Below are positions 1 to 12,910 of a stretch of 64,000 nucleotides of DNA, piece by piece. The stretch comes from Patagioenas fasciata (taxonomy: Eukaryota; Chordata; Aves; Columbiformes; Columbidae): contig NC_092521.1 in the NCBI RefSeq assembly GCF_037038585.1, forward strand, positions 74,983,398 through 75,047,397, read 5' to 3'. Each line of letters starts with the position of its first letter. Positions within the stretch are counted from its first letter, which is position 1. The notes under the pieces were generated by a model. The model searched no databases. It was not told where the DNA came from and worked only from the letters and a program-made list of their open reading frames with translations. The position numbers were made by a program, and so were the translations under genes.

Positions 1-168
1 TAAAAGCTGTGTAACATGTAATTATATATATATATATATATATGTAAAATCTAACCTAATTGTAAAGAGAGCATACACACAGGAATAAATCAAATTCATG
101 ATCACATGAGCTGGATTCAAGGAATAGGATGTGAGTAGACCACGATGTAATTTTATATGAAGAGGAAA
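1..168. repeat. Downstream flank with TA microsatellite
   Basis: A TA dinucleotide run covers 23-43. The rest is AT-rich and unassigned up to the CR1 fragment. Confidence 0.7.
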
Positions 169-957
169 ATCATAGAATGGGTTGGGTTGGAAGGGACCTT
201 AAAGGTCATCTAGTTCCAACCCCACTGTCATGGGCAGGGACATTTTCCACTAGACCAAGTTGCTGCTCAAAGCCTCATCCAGCCTGGCCTTGAACCCTTC
301 GAGGGACGGGGCATCTACAGCTTCTCTGGGCAGTCTGTTCCAGTGCCTCACCACTCTCACAGTGAAGAATGTCTTCCTTATATGTAATCTAAATCTATCC
401 TCTTTTGGTTTAAAACCACTACCCCTCATCCTATGACTCCCCAATTAAGGGTCCTGCCTTATCTTTCCTGTAGCCCACTTTAAGTACTGGAAGGCTGCTA
501 TAAGGTCTCTGCAGAGCATTGTCTTATCTAGACTAAACACCAACACTCTCAGCCTCTCTTCACAGGAGAGGTACTCCAGTGCTCTAATCATTTTGGTGGC
601 CCTCCTCTGGACTCACTTCAACACACCCATGTCCTTCTGATGTTTGTGGCCCCACAGCTGGTCATAACACTCCAGATGGGGTCTTATGAGGGCAGAGTAG
701 AGGGGAAGAATCATCTCCCTCCGCCTGCTGGCTACACTTCTTTTCATGCAGCCCAGGATACCATTGGCCTTCTCGGCTGTAAGTGCTCATTGCCAGCCCA
801 GATTCAGGTTTTTTTTTGTTCACCAGTACCCCCAAGTCCTTCTCTGCAGGGTTACTCTTAATCCACTCATCCCCCAGCCTGTATCCGTGTTGGATGGCAT
901 CCCTCCCCTCTAGAGTATCATCAGCCACACCATTCAGCTTGGTGTCACCAAAACATG
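169..957 (-). mobile_element. CR1 LINE fragment (3' part)
   Basis: The left edge has the CATAGAAT octamer of the CR1 3' terminus, followed by the reverse complement of GGTTGGAAGGGACC-type tail sequence. Minus-strand reading gives decayed reverse-transcriptase C-terminal text (WNRLPREAVDAPSLEGFKAR at 444-250, then a broken frame with KDLGVLV further right). It is 5'-truncated, as most CR1 copies are, and carries stops and frameshifts. It is non-coding today. Confidence 0.9.
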
Positions 958-1199
958 CAGCATTTTGTTTTGAGTTTTGTTTTGTTTTTTCCATAATGTC
1001 TGTTTGAAGGTTCAAATGAACTCCCAGTTTTGTGGAAAAACAGGCAAGTTAAGTTATTTTGCTAAAGGCTTGCCAGGTCCTGAGTGAAATGTTATGGAAA
1101 CACAGTGAATTAAGTTCTTGATAAAACAGAATTTGACTCTTATTCTTTGTAGGGATTTGTTTGACAGCAAAAGAAACAGTAATGTATACATAGGACCAA

Positions 1200-1461
1200 G
1201 ATGTGCCAGGGGAGGTTTAGATGTGCCGGGGGATGTTTAGGTCAGACATTAAGAAAAGGTTCTTCACCCAGAGGGTGGTGGAGCACTGGAACAGGCTTCC
1301 CAGGGAGGTGTCACGGCCTCAAGCCTGACAGCGTTAAAGAAGAGACTGAATAACACCCTCAGACACATGGTGTGAACTGTGGGGTTGTCTTGTGCAGGGA
1401 CAGGAGTTGGACTTGATGATCCTTGTGAGTCCCTTCCAGCTCCAGACATTCTATGATTCTA
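1200..1461 (+). mobile_element. CR1 LINE fragment (3' end)
   Basis: Plus-strand copy of a CR1 3' UTR: AAAGGTTCTTCACCCAGAGG and GAGTTGGACTTGATGATCCT, ending CATTCTATGATTCT at 1448-1461. The first 40 bases are a 20-bp unit in tandem (1201-1220 and 1221-1240, two mismatches). Confidence 0.88.
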
Positions 1462-1765
1462 AGCTCTATGAGATACTAAAGCTTCCTGTTCCTCACCGAA
1501 GGCCAGTTCCTGATCCTCTGTTGCTTCACCCTTACATGGGAATACAGAATTCTGTCATCCTGATGTGTCAGTGCTTCACCCCATTCTACTTGGGCTCCCC
1601 AAAATATTTTACATGGCATCTCTCTTACTTCTTTGTCCCTGAGAAAGACAACAACATTGGAAGTCTACCTCCAAGGTTCCTCCACTTCAATCTTACAGTA
1701 ATACAAATTCTGTTCAATAAAATATTTTCTTTCACTCTATTCACTCTTTACTTCATTTCTCTTTT

Positions 1766-2480
1766 ATAGAATCATGTTGGTTGGAAGAGATCTTCAAGAT
1801 CATTGAGACCAACCATAACCTGACTCTAGCACTAAAGCTAAGAAACTCATCTATACATCTTTTAAACACCTCCAGGGATGGTGACTCAACCACTTCCCTG
1901 GGAAGCCTGTTCCGATGCCTGAAAACCTCTTCTGTGAAGAATTTTTTCCTAATATCCTAATATCCAACCTAAACCTCCCCTGGCACAACTTGAGGCCATT
2001 TCCTCTCACCCTATCACTTGCTATTTGGGAGAAGAGACCAACACCCTCCATGCTACAACCTCCTTTCAGATAGTTGTAGACAGTGATAAGGTCTCCCCTC
2101 AGCCCCCTTTTCTCCAGGCTAAACAGCCCCAGTTCCCTCAGCTGCTCCTCACCAGACTTGTGCTCCAGGCCCCTCACCAGCTTCGTTGCCTCTGCACTCT
2201 CTCCAGTACCTCAGTCTATCCCATAGTGAGGGGCCCAAAACTGAACACAGGATCCAAGGCAGGGCCTCATCAGCAGAGTACAGTGGCACAATCACTTCCC
2301 TAGTCCTGCTGTGCACACTATTCCTGATACAAGCCAGGATGCTGTTGTCCTTTTCGGCCACCTGGGCACATTGCTGGCTCATGTTCAGCTGGCTGTCAAT
2401 CAACACCCCCAGATCCCTCTCTGCCAGGCAGCTTTGCAGCCACTCTTCCCCAAGCCTGCAGCACTTCCAGGGTTGTTGTG
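1766..2480 (-). mobile_element. CR1 LINE fragment (3' part)
   Basis: Starts at the left with a TATAGAATCATG end. The minus-strand text includes [31 protein letters not shown] and RFRLDIR, the usual C-terminal end of CR1 reverse transcriptase, in a broken frame. It has the opposite orientation to the neighbour at 1200-1461 and a visibly different subfamily tail, so it is a separate insertion. Confidence 0.88.
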
Positions 2481-5400
2481 ACTGAAAAAATCCACATGCT
2501 CAGGTAACAGGCTATCTCTAAAGTCAATAACAAGACTGGATATGTGTTTTACTAACGGTAGGGAAAAAAGAAGAAAAAAAAGTTCTTTTTGTAATTTTTG
2601 CTATTATTTTCCTTTGCAACCTCAGACAAGTGATTTAGTCAGTCTGTGCTTACCTCCATGTTTCATAAAACTATTTTGACTATTTATGCTGAAAGTTTTT
2701 GAAATCATGGACTTTCATGCCTTCAGGACACATCAGGCAACTGGATTGCAGTCTTCATTGTCCAATCATATCTACCACAATTTGTCTGAAATAAGAATAC
2801 ACTGTTCAATAAAATGTGTCCAATCACCTTCTCCATTCTATTCAGCTAACACTTCTTTGGTACAATGAAAGAGCAGAACTGAAGGAAGAAAACCAGATCT
2901 GTAAAGCATTGTTAGTATAGGGTTGTATTGGATGTGAAACTAGCTTTGGAAAATTTTTTGTTTGTTTAACTGTGATACTTGAAGCTCTGCCGTAAAGTAA
3001 TATCTTCATTTCCAATAAAGAGTTCATAATAGGGAAAACAGACGAAGTTTCTTTGGGCTAGTCTGTTGACTTCCTCTAAAAGCAAAAACCACATGGCTGA
3101 AAAGTCGAAACAAGCATTTTATAGCACTCTTCATCTAGGTGCTAGAAAGTCTTGTAATAATGTAAATTTCTAATCAAACTTTTTGGATAGTATTCAATAG
3201 TTATAAGTTGGCTTGCATTTCTCATTAAGTGACAATGGGGCTCAAGGTTACATACCCATTTGACAGTGGTCTTCTGCTCCTCCCATCCCTCAACAACCAC
3301 AGAGTTCTTGTGCTATTTTGATCATTATTTAGCCTGGCATTGGGATAAGCCCAGCTTCAAATTAATAAAAAAAAAAATCAAATTATTAATCAAAGTTAAC
3401 AGTCAGAATTCTTAAGTTTTGGAAATTTAAAGATGGAAATAATTATGGTTTTATTACAATTTGCATGAATAACAGAAATAGCTATGATAATTGTCAGAAC
3501 TGTAGAGTCAAAAGTTTCCAAATAACTTAAAGTTAAATCTATCCTTTCACAATTAGAAATATATAATTGTGGACATATTTATTTGCAGTTAGATTTAAGG
3601 TAGAAGTCTAAATAGCATATACACACAATAGCTCATAACTTTACAACACATTTCCACGAACACTCTTTAAAATTTACTTTAAAATATGTTGTTATTACAT
3701 AGAAACACATTCCTCTGCTACCCCATTGCTGAGAATGTAGAAAATATATTTCAAATTGCACAGCTTGCAAGGACAATCTTGAAAATATAATGCTGTGCAT
3801 GAACTTTTACTACCAGTTCAGCTAAAACATGCAGTTAGCAAAACGGAAACTGCTAAAATAGGACTTTAGGTTTCTGTCAGTGACCAGCATGTAAACAGTC
3901 TCAGCTCTGGGCCATCAACAAGCATTTTCAGTGACTAGTCAGCCACTGACAAGTGCCACTTCTAATCACTTACTTAACTTTGGAAGGGAAAAAAAAAAAC
4001 AGCAAAACAACGCTTCAAAATGTTGTGCATGACCTTGATTCTTACCTTCTATATAATGAGAATACACTCTTATCTAAATTCAACCTACTTTTGACTCACA
4101 CATTGCTAACAGAATTATTCATAGTAACAGACTTCTAAGAAAACAGTTTCAGGTTCTTCTTATTAGACAATCATCATTAGCTACAAAGTACTAGATGACT
4201 ATAACCCCTTAGCTAGATCATTACATGCATATTCCATTTGATTCAGAATAAATGTAACACACTCCTTCACTCAAGTTCTCAGCTATAATTATCAAAGTCT
4301 GAAGATCCAGCTTTGAATAAAATTAAAGTAAAAAAAAAAACACACATGTTTTGCAAAAGTTGAATCACGTTCTGAAATATTTAAGTCTGATGGGAAAGTT
4401 GAGATTTTTGGGGGTCTGGTGTCTGTATGTGTTAAGGTACATAGATCAGGAATTAGGAGTGTTATCAAAATACTACATTGAATAAAGTTTACAATTTCTC
4501 TACTTCAGCACAAGTTATAGGAAAAATGTTTCTGATACTTCTTTGAATTATATGCAGTACACTTAATTTAAAGCTAATGTTTATTGCTTTGATATGACCA
4601 TGGAAAGACTCCTGTTTGATCTTACCTTACACTGCACCATGTTAGAGGATCCTGTTGCTTACCTGGTGGGTACTCCATAGTCAGCTGGGTCCCAAGGCAC
4701 TTCTGTAAATTCTCCATGGCATGTACTAACAGCCTAACAGTCAGCAAAATTATCCATGTATGGTGTTCTATAGCTGGAATAAATTAGTTGCACATAGAAA
4801 TCTCACTTATTTACTTAATAATTTGCTTATATAGCTTATATTTCCTTTTTCTTTATTTGTACTTTGTGAGAAAGCAGATATGAATCTTGTCGGTTTGATC
4901 TGTCTAAGCTAAAGATGTGCATGAACTTCTAGAGTGCATATGTCTCTGATTATGGCTTTTACAGAGCCATTGTGAAAGGAGCCAGAATTTACCCCAACAT
5001 ATATTTTCATGTCACAATAGGCATGGGGGCACTGATAAAACAGTATTCACTGTGAGACTAAAAATTAATAAAGAAGAAAAATGCTTTGATTTCTTTCAGT
5101 GTTCAGCAGTCCCTTGCCTGTGGATAGCAGCAGACTGCTGCTTTCTCTGCACGAATAAGGCAGCCGTGGTTTCTGCTTCGTACCTGCTGCCTGCTTGCAT
5201 TGCACTTGCAGCATTGGTTTTATTTGTAACGTGAGTATCTAACACACAACTCAGGAAGCATTTTCTCTTTAGTTGTAAGTCTCAGGAAAGCTGTCTGACC
5301 TAGTCAGCTCTCAGTCACTTAAAGCAAGATCTTTGCACTGTTGTTAGCTTTGATCTCTCTATTCTTTAGAAAGAAAAATTGAAAGTGCTGACATAGAAAG

Positions 5401-8225
5401 ATTAAATTATTTTAAACTGAATCAAAGAAACTGTCAGCTTTACTACTCACTAGGAAAATACCAGGAAAGCAATATTCTTACCTAAAATGGGTTTAGACTC
5501 TTAGGGAATAGACTGGCTTAGATTATTGAATTATTGGGTATACTGCTTCCTTAACAAGACTGATGTAGGAGTTGAGCAGTTCCAGCAAGAGTCAGATTCA
5601 ACTCCTTACTTTATAAGATTTTGGACACCAGTGATTCAAACTTCACAATGACAAACCAACTCAAAAAGTTCCCAATTTGTCTGCTGGAAATCATATTACA
5701 CATCTTCCACTACCCTGGGAAATTTATTATCTTTGGTCATGTTGTAACCAGAACAGGTAAATTCTTTCTTTTCAAGACAAAAATCTACACAGAAATTTAA
5801 TATGTAGCAAGATTCAAAATGACAATTCATGAGTTTCAGCATTACCACTGTCCTTTCACCTGCACTGAATCTGTGGTCCTTTGATTTAAGGTTCATCTGT
5901 ACAGTTTATTTTTGTCCACCTCATTCTATAATTGTACGAAAATTTAACCAGGATATCAATCTGTTCTGTGGTTGGCAGAAACCCTTCTTTTAACTTAGAT
6001 AGTGGAGCAGTCCCTTAAAAGTATGAAAATCATCTCCCTAATTTTGGTGTTGAGCATTTCAGACATTTGGTTGATTTTCTAATTTTGAGCTTATTTCTAC
6101 TTTATTATTCAGGGTGAATGGCATACTCAGAGGAAATTCCAGCTGAAAACACTTGGAGCTTCCCTAACAAAAATCTCTCAAGTTATTGTTTAAAATCCAC
6201 AGCCCTCTAATTCAAAATCCAAGGGTGGTAGACAAAGATATACTTCTGTGTGACTTACGAATTCAAGGATTCTTTTGTCATTAACTTATAAATGACCTTT
6301 TCTGTCTAGCTTCCTAGTTTAGGAATTTATTTTTTTTTAATGGAAAAAAACAATAGTATCAAAAGTTTTTTCTTGAAACTTGCATACTTCAGGAATGCAG
6401 CAAGTCAAGGAGAGGGAAAATATCCTCCGAGACAGAACCCAGCACATTAGAACTCAATTAGATTTTGACCTTCTTCAGCCATAAAGAACTGGTAGATAGA
6501 CATTGTCTTCTACTTGCTTGAATTAAATTGGGTCTCCTGAGATGCATACAAAGCAATTTAAAAAAAAGAAAAACACTGTTAACTGAGTTTACTCAACCAT
6601 CAATCTGAAGTAAACCTTACTTACTGTATTTGTCTATAAAACTAATATAATCTTTCACATTTTAATCAGAAAAAAAAAAAAAAAAAAGACAATTAGTTTT
6701 ACACAGCCAAATCCTGAAAAAGTTTCGCCATCTAAGCATTCAGCGGGGCCATCATTTTTCAGTCTCACTCAGTGAGCCTTGTATGCTTTTGTGCTTCCCT
6801 TGGTCCAAGTGAGCTGCAGGACTGTTTTATTAATTCAACTTCCTGGCACACTTCTGAAGCAGGAATAGGCACTGTTGTCACAATTTCATACAAATAGGCC
6901 CTTCTGGCTCAGCTGCCTAACACCCTGTGAACTGGCACCATCTCCTTTCCCAAATTCATCCTCTAATTTCCTTCTGTACAGTTCATTTTTTTTTTTAAAG
7001 ACTTCAGATGGTTGAGAGAGATTAGTTTATAATAACAAAATAAATTAAAAAAAAGAGCCGATCAATCATAATACTAGCAATGTACAGCTCTAGATCTATC
7101 AACAGGAAAAAAAAATGCCCTATGCACTTGTTCTTGCCCCACTTTCCCTTCTATTTTTTTCAAACAAAAGCTACAGAAATGTTCTCCTGTTGACTGGTTT
7201 CAGACTATCACTCAAAGATGCCTGGCTATGCTTTGTACATTCAGTTTCCTGCACCCCAAGGACCTGAAATACAGTAGGACACTTTTATGATACCATACAC
7301 CTGTTTCTCCCCAAATTTCCTTCATTTGTCTTCTTCTTTCACCTCCACTACTTCTTTCACACTCTGCTTTGTAAGACTGACCTTTATTGTTCTGATTGGG
7401 GCCTTGGAAACTTTCTATTTCCAGCCTTGTGCAGAAATTAAATATAACTGGTTTCACCTCAAACATGGCCATCCCATTGTGTTCTGGAATTTCTGCCAGG
7501 ATGGTGACTGTTGAGGTTTAATGGCTCTTCAGTGCTTTGGGTCTTGAGAAATACGATAGAGTTCTGATATTATGCAGCAGACTGTATATGCCAAGACCAT
7601 TCTACTGATAAAGTAGTTTCATAAGCTCACTCCAATCTATACGTACATACAGATCAGTTCTGTAATTCTTCAATTTTTCTTATTTTTCCAGGATTTAATT
7701 TCACCTTTAAGGAAACAGCTAACTGGAAATCTGACTTTAAAAATCATAGTAGGTCAAGCACACACCAACAAATCAAGCCTCAATAAACAATCTTTTGAGT
7801 CATCTTGCAAAGCCTAAACCACGGAAGTATATTCTTTGATATGTCACCATCATACAGTAGAGATTTAAAGCAGTAGCACTGCATAATTTTTCATTTAAAA
7901 TAAAATTATTGTATCTCAAAGTATACTGCCACACCCAATCCAGTCCAGAATGATATTCCAGCCATTCACTTCTAAGTCACCAGTTGTACAATTTCAACTA
8001 TCAGATAACACAGTCCAATAAAAGCGACATAAGCTACTTTTCATGGGAGCCCCAAAGACTTATTTTCAAAGAGGCAGCAGCTTACTGCAAAGTTTTTTCA
8101 TCTTTTTCTCTCCCACTACAATACAAAAGGAGATTTTATTCATTAAATGGTTACTGCTTTTATGTATGTGTAGGTTGAAGGCTGTAGCATGGCCTTGTCT
8201 GAAGTATCTAGCATCATAATATACA
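2481..8225. other. AT-rich intergenic stretch, nothing recognised
   Basis: No gene, RNA or transposon is recognised. Short open frames of 60-115 codons occur on both strands but lack homology I can name, splice logic or repeat context. Poly-A runs occur near 3368, 4331 and 6671. Confidence 0.55.
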
Positions 8226-9068
8226 TTTATTGAATAGTTTATTATCAATGTCTGAATGTTTATCTGATTTTCTTCTAACATGCCTATTAAACAGAATTTC
8301 GACACTCTTTTTGGGAAAAAAAAAATATGAGAAAAAGGAAATAGATCATTAAAAAGATACTTGAGAATTCCTCCAGCAGCAACCTGCAGGCATAAGGGAA
8401 AAATTGTCAAGTATGATTTATGAAACCTTGTTAAATTTACTTAAGATAAGTGGGAGGCAGACTAGTACACTAATAATCTCTTTAACATAAAATCTTATGG
8501 AATACAGTGCATCCTTTATATAATAAAAAGGATAATTTAGCTTGTCACAACACAGAACTAAATTAATACAGAAGTCAAAAGCCTCTCAATTTGAGCTATT
8601 AAATACAAATACTGGGTGATAGCCTAGCTATTGCTACAATTTAATGGGCTTTTCTTGCCTTGTCATGTGAAAATTAGATGTTAAGTGTGCATGCAAGAGA
8701 TTATTGTAGTCAAATGAATGTAGATCTACTGCTGCAAAAAAAAAAAATCTACTATACACTGTGACATTTCAGATGAGTTTTTTTGTCCCCCACAAAGCTG
8801 CATTAATTAAGCCATTTATATTATAGAATTCCAGTCAATTTTTGGCAGATTTTTGGTCTGCATGTAGCAGTTTCTTGTTTTACTGAGAACTCGTAGCATT
8901 CCTTCTGGCCTACAAATGCAAACTCACTTCTGCTTCTACTGTGTGTTTCTCATACACAAATTCTTGGCAGCTGGAAAGTTATTACATGTAAAATGCATGT
9001 ATACATACACAAACGTACACACACACACATACACACACATGCTGCTGAAGCTGTATCCTCTTTTGAGC
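8226..9068 (-). other. ABCA13: Candidate ABCA13 3' UTR
   Basis: Region after the stop codon on the minus strand. Possible cleavage signals are ATTAAA at 8645-8640 and two close AATAAA hexamers at 8243-8238 and 8231-8226; which is used cannot be told from sequence. About 30 bases after the stop is a GT-rich stretch (9040-9001 read on the minus strand). No repeat element is recognised inside. Confidence 0.4.
9001..9040 (-). repeat. TG/TATG-rich simple repeat in the 3' UTR
   Basis: On the plus strand this is CA-rich with interspersed TA. In the ABCA13 transcript it reads as UG repeats about 30-70 bases after the stop codon. UG repeats are known binding sites for TDP-43 and CELF proteins. Confidence 0.8.
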
Positions 9069-9158
9069 CTAGACTGGCAGGTGGTCAAGATGAAGAACAG
9101 GAGATTCTTGTGAAGAATGCAGAACTCCTTGCTGTTGTGTAGCAAAGTTAATGAATAC
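9069..9158 (-). CDS. ABCA13: ABCA13 exon N: last coding exon with stop codon
   Basis: 90 bases including the TAG stop at 9071-9069. The acceptor is TGTCTTACAG. It encodes VFINFATQQQGVLHSSQESP and VLHLDHLPV. VFINFA corresponds to the VFVNFA motif that ends the regulatory region of ABCA1-type transporters. The remaining tail is short, polar and ends HLPV, close to the HLPI end of mammalian ABCA13 as I remember it. This exon is too short for ordinary ORF calling and was found by looking for VFINFA after exon M. Confidence 0.93.
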   Translation of the reverse strand, partial: VFINFATQQQGVLHSSQESPVLHLDHLPV

Positions 9159-10464
9159 CTGTAAGACATGAAAAAGGCAGGACTTTCACAATAACGGTAC
9201 TTGAACTGAAACTTTGAAGACATAGCTGACAATATTTTTTTAAGTTGTTTTCGCAAGCTTTTGTAACACAAAAATTAACATTTTCTTTTGAAGCAAGCCC
9301 TGTAGAGATATATTTTGTAATCTCTGGAAATAATTCCTTTTCACCTCTCCAGCTAATACAGTGTTTGATTAATTATAAAAATAATGGTAAAATGAGCTAC
9401 TAACGTATATGAAAATTAGATGTTACTGCTGCACAAGTTAGTGGGAAACAATTGTTTTAATTTGCTTTGAAATCACACAGCTAAGGAATTTGAGCCTGCT
9501 TGTTCTATCAATAACTATCACAGATGAGGGTCCATATAATTCAAGGTGAAAGTATACTTCTGAACATGTTCCTCCTTGATGTTTTTTTAAGCAGGTCTTA
9601 CTACAGAAAGGCTTGTCAGCTTTTTAATCACACAACTACTTGACAGCAAGGAATGGGGAGTGAAAGATGGCTAGTCCTGATTCAAATGATTGTACTCATA
9701 TGCAAACAAACTTGGGGTGCATTATAAGGGTGTTTGTTATTCAGAACTATTTTCCTGTTTAAAACTGACAGCTAGTCAGTAAGAGGAAACAAGGGTAGGT
9801 GACAGACGTGATGAATCACCATGAATAATGGAGAGGAAACAAGCCTGAGCGAACAATGACTGAACAATCAACAGGCTGAAATTGCCTTATATGCAGCCAT
9901 TGAGTGAATAGATCATTTACAAGCATTTAATAGATCAGTACAAATCAGAATGTTTCATTAATTATTTGCACACGGGAAAAAAGAATAAGTTCACACTGTC
10001 TATCATGGAAAATTAATGTTTTGGCTAGATGTGACCCTCTCTCTTTGTAGAATATATAACAAGTAGCTGCATACGAAGGTGATCTAGCATATCACAACCG
10101 CCCAGAAACCCATCCTTGCCATCGTACTGTTCTTCCTTCTGCGCAAATAGGATTTGACAATTTTAAGAAGTGGGATCTCTTCTATCTGTTTGTGCATTGC
10201 CACTGTTCCCTGGTGTGCAACACGATACTTACTGCAAAAGAAAACTTTCAAAGGAAAATATCCCGCAAGTCTAAGTTCTACTGTAATTTGCACAGACTGG
10301 TTCAGCCTTGACAAGGACAGTGGTAAGATTCCAACTTCTGGACTATGAATGTGGCAGTTCATGGTCCCACCTTCTCATCTCACACAGATTTAGATGTATC
10401 TAGGCACCAATCATATTTGCACACAGTACAGATATGTGGCTTATTGTGATGTTTTTACTGTAGA
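9159..10464 (-). other. ABCA13: ABCA13 last intron, 3' part
   Basis: Intron sequence between the last coding exon and the CR1 pair. AT-rich; no feature recognised. Confidence 0.7.
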
Positions 10465-10612
10465 GTATAGAATGATGGAATGTCCTGAGTTGGAAGGGAC
10501 CCACAAGGATCATTGAGTCCAACTCCTGTCCCTGCACAGGACAACCCCACAGTTCACACCATGTGTCTGAGGGCATTGTCCAGTCTCTTCTTGAACACTG
10601 TCAGGCTTGTGA
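10465..10612 (-). mobile_element. CR1 LINE 3'-end fragment
   Basis: Short reverse-complement CR1 tail: TATAGAATGATGG, then GAGTTGGAAGGGACCCACAA and a piece reading AACTCCTGTCCCTGCACAGG. It is the same subfamily as the plus-strand copy at 1200-1461. It stops where a second CR1 3' end begins. Confidence 0.85.
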
Positions 10613-11653
10613 CACAGAATCACAGAATGTTAGGGATTGGAAGGGACCTTGAAAGATCATCTAGTCCAATCCCCCTGCCGGAGCAGGAACACCTAGATGA
10701 GGTTACACAGGAAGGCATCCAGGCCTCCCTGGGGAGTCTGTTCCAGTGCTCCACCACCCTCTGGGTGAAGAATCTTTTCCTAATGTCCAACTTATAACTC
10801 CCCTGGCACATCTTCCTGACATTCCCTCGGGTTCTGTCGTTGATCACCAAAGAGAAGAGATTAGCTCCTACCCTTCCTCCTCCCCTTATGAAGGAGCTGT
10901 AGAATATGATGAGGTCTCCCTGTCAGTCTCCTCTTCTCCAGGCTGAACAAACCAAGTGACTATAGATTCTCCTCATATGGCTTCTGCTCTAAATCCTTCA
11001 CCAACTATATGTACACTCTCTAGTACTTTTATACCTTTTTCATTCTGTGTTGCCCAGAACTGCACACAGTGCTCCAGGTGAGGCCGCACCAGTGCAGAGC
11101 AGAGCAGGACAATCACCTCCCTTGCCCGGCTGGCAATGCTGTGTTTGATGTACCCAGGACACGGTCGGCCCCCTTGTCTTCCAGGGACACAGCTGGCTCA
11201 TGTTCAACTTGCTGTCAACCAGAACTCCCAGATCCCTCTCCATGGAGCTGCTCTGCAGCATCTCATGCCCCAGTCTGTATGTACAGCCAGGGTGGCCATG
11301 TCCCAGGCGCAAAATCTAGCACTTGCCCTTGTTAAACTTCGTGTGGTTGGTGATTGCCCAGTTCTCCAACTTGTGCAGATTCTTCTGCAGGGCCTCTCTA
11401 CCCTTAAGAGTGTCAACAACTCCTCTCAATTTTGTGTCATTGGCAAACTTACTAAGCAATCCTACAAGTCCTGAGTCTATGTCCTTTATAAAGGCATTGA
11501 AGAGTGCTGTCCCTAAGACCGATCCCTGTGGAACCCCACTAGTGACTGGCCGCCAGCTCAACATAACCTTATTTACTAGAACCCTTTGAGCTCGGACCAT
11601 CAGCCAATTACTCACCCATTGCACTGTGTGTTTATCCAGCTATATGCTGTACT
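10613..11653 (-). mobile_element. CR1 LINE fragment with reverse-transcriptase remains
   Basis: A second CR1 copy in the same orientation, whose 3' end (ACAGAATCACAGAATG) abuts the previous fragment. The minus-strand frame 11624-11316 reads VPQGSVLG and LLSKFANDTKLRGVVDTLKG, i.e. the reverse-transcriptase catalytic region with FADD changed to FAND. Stops and frame changes elsewhere show it is dead. Confidence 0.9.
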
Positions 11654-11913
11654 GTAGTGTTAATCTCCAGCGTAAAAGCAGTAGGGATCATGAAATTACT
11701 GTGTAGACCTGAGATGCCCTGGAACTACTGGTTTGTCACATAGATTTGGCTAATCCATCAAATGCTATAGTGTTCTACTATACCAATAATTACAATACAC
11801 AGCATCTTCAGGAAAAAAAAAAAAGGAGGGGGAGTGAGGGAAGATAGAGGAAAGAATGGGAAAGAAAAAGAAGAAATACAAAATAAAATATAAAAATAAG
11901 AATAAAATAATAC
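11654..11913 (-). other. ABCA13: ABCA13 last intron, 5' part
   Basis: Intron sequence with a purine-rich A/G tract at about 11811-11905. The tract reads as pyrimidines on the sense strand, just after the exon M donor. Confidence 0.6.
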
Positions 11914-12051
11914 CTCCTCTAACGTGGTCTGGCTAATGGAGTAGTGTTTGATTTGGAGAACAGCTTTGTGGTTCTCTAGGACTCTGAAGAGCTCTGCTAA
12001 GCATCCCTGACTTCGTGGTACATGGTACTCAAGCAGGTTGAGATGCTGTCC
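11914..12051 (-). CDS. ABCA13: ABCA13 exon M: C-terminal regulatory region
   Basis: 138 coding bases, 46 whole codons. The acceptor is TCGTTTGCAG and the donor is GAG|GTATTA. It encodes GQHLNLLEYHVPRSQGCLAE, LFRVLENHKAVLQIKHYSIS and QTTLEE. The LxYHVP and YS-SQTTLEEVF patterns define the regulatory region that closes ABCA proteins. The frame stays open past the donor, but the true continuation is the exon at 9158, which supplies VFINFA. Confidence 0.96.
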
Positions 12052-12804
12052 CTGCAAACGAGAAAGAATGAGAGAAACAGGCAGATATAAGTGAATTAAG
12101 TTACATTTGGCTATAACCAGGCTAGTTTCAAGAGGCTCTCATCACAGTTTAACATGGAAAACATGAGCTTTTAAAGAAGAATGCATTTTGTCTACATTGG
12201 TAGCACAAAGAACTGTTCTTACTCAAGAGCACGTATTTTGTGCATGTTCTGAGATGACATTCTGTTAATCTTATAAAAGTTTATATAAGTTTAGGATAAT
12301 TTTATGCTCATTCTTTTCCTAAATGCAGATAAAGTTTAAAAAAAAAAAAAAAAGCCTCGATAGTTTTTCTTGGAATCTAATTACTGTAGGTCTTTTGCAA
12401 GGCTTTGTCTTCAAATTAAAGCATCTCAGTAAAGACAGAGACTTATCATCTATGCACCTTATCAGAAAGCAATCAAAGCAAATACTTCCAGTGACTCTCG
12501 TGCACTCCTGCTTCAAGTGAACACAAAGGCAAGTTCAAATCCATCAACAATAAAAACAAAAGGAAAATATCACTCAGAGAAAGGAATTGTTTATTTATGT
12601 TGCCTAAATTACTGTTTGGAGTTGATCTGATCAATATCACAACTCAGATTTTTAAGAATTGCTTAACTGGAAAATGAAAGAGATGTTCATACTTTTTTTT
12701 TTCAGGAAAAGATCAATATATCCAAATGTGTATATATTGTTTTCACCAGCCCATACTTAATCCTGCCATAGAACAAGTACTATGATGTGAGGTTTTAGCC
12801 GTAC
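12052..12804 (-). other. ABCA13: ABCA13 intron between exons L and M
   Basis: Short intron of 753 bases. It holds a poly-A run at about 12338-12352; no other feature seen. Confidence 0.8.
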
Positions 12805-12910
12805 CTTAAACTGTGTTCCAGGAAAATGCAGTTGTAGATAGTCCAAAATCATTCTTTGATAGCTTATTTCTTTACTAAGCCAAACCTTGACAGAATAGCC
12901 ATCTCCAAAT
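12805..12910 (-). CDS. ABCA13: ABCA13 exon L: end of NBD2
   Basis: 106 coding bases: one base finishing Arg, then 35 codons. The acceptor is CATTTTTAG and the donor is AAG|GTACGG. It encodes [20 protein letters not shown] and [23 protein letters not shown] is the conserved ABCA start of the C-terminal regulatory region; the rest is a helix-rich piece preceding the GQHLNLLEYH segment on the next exon. Confidence 0.95.
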
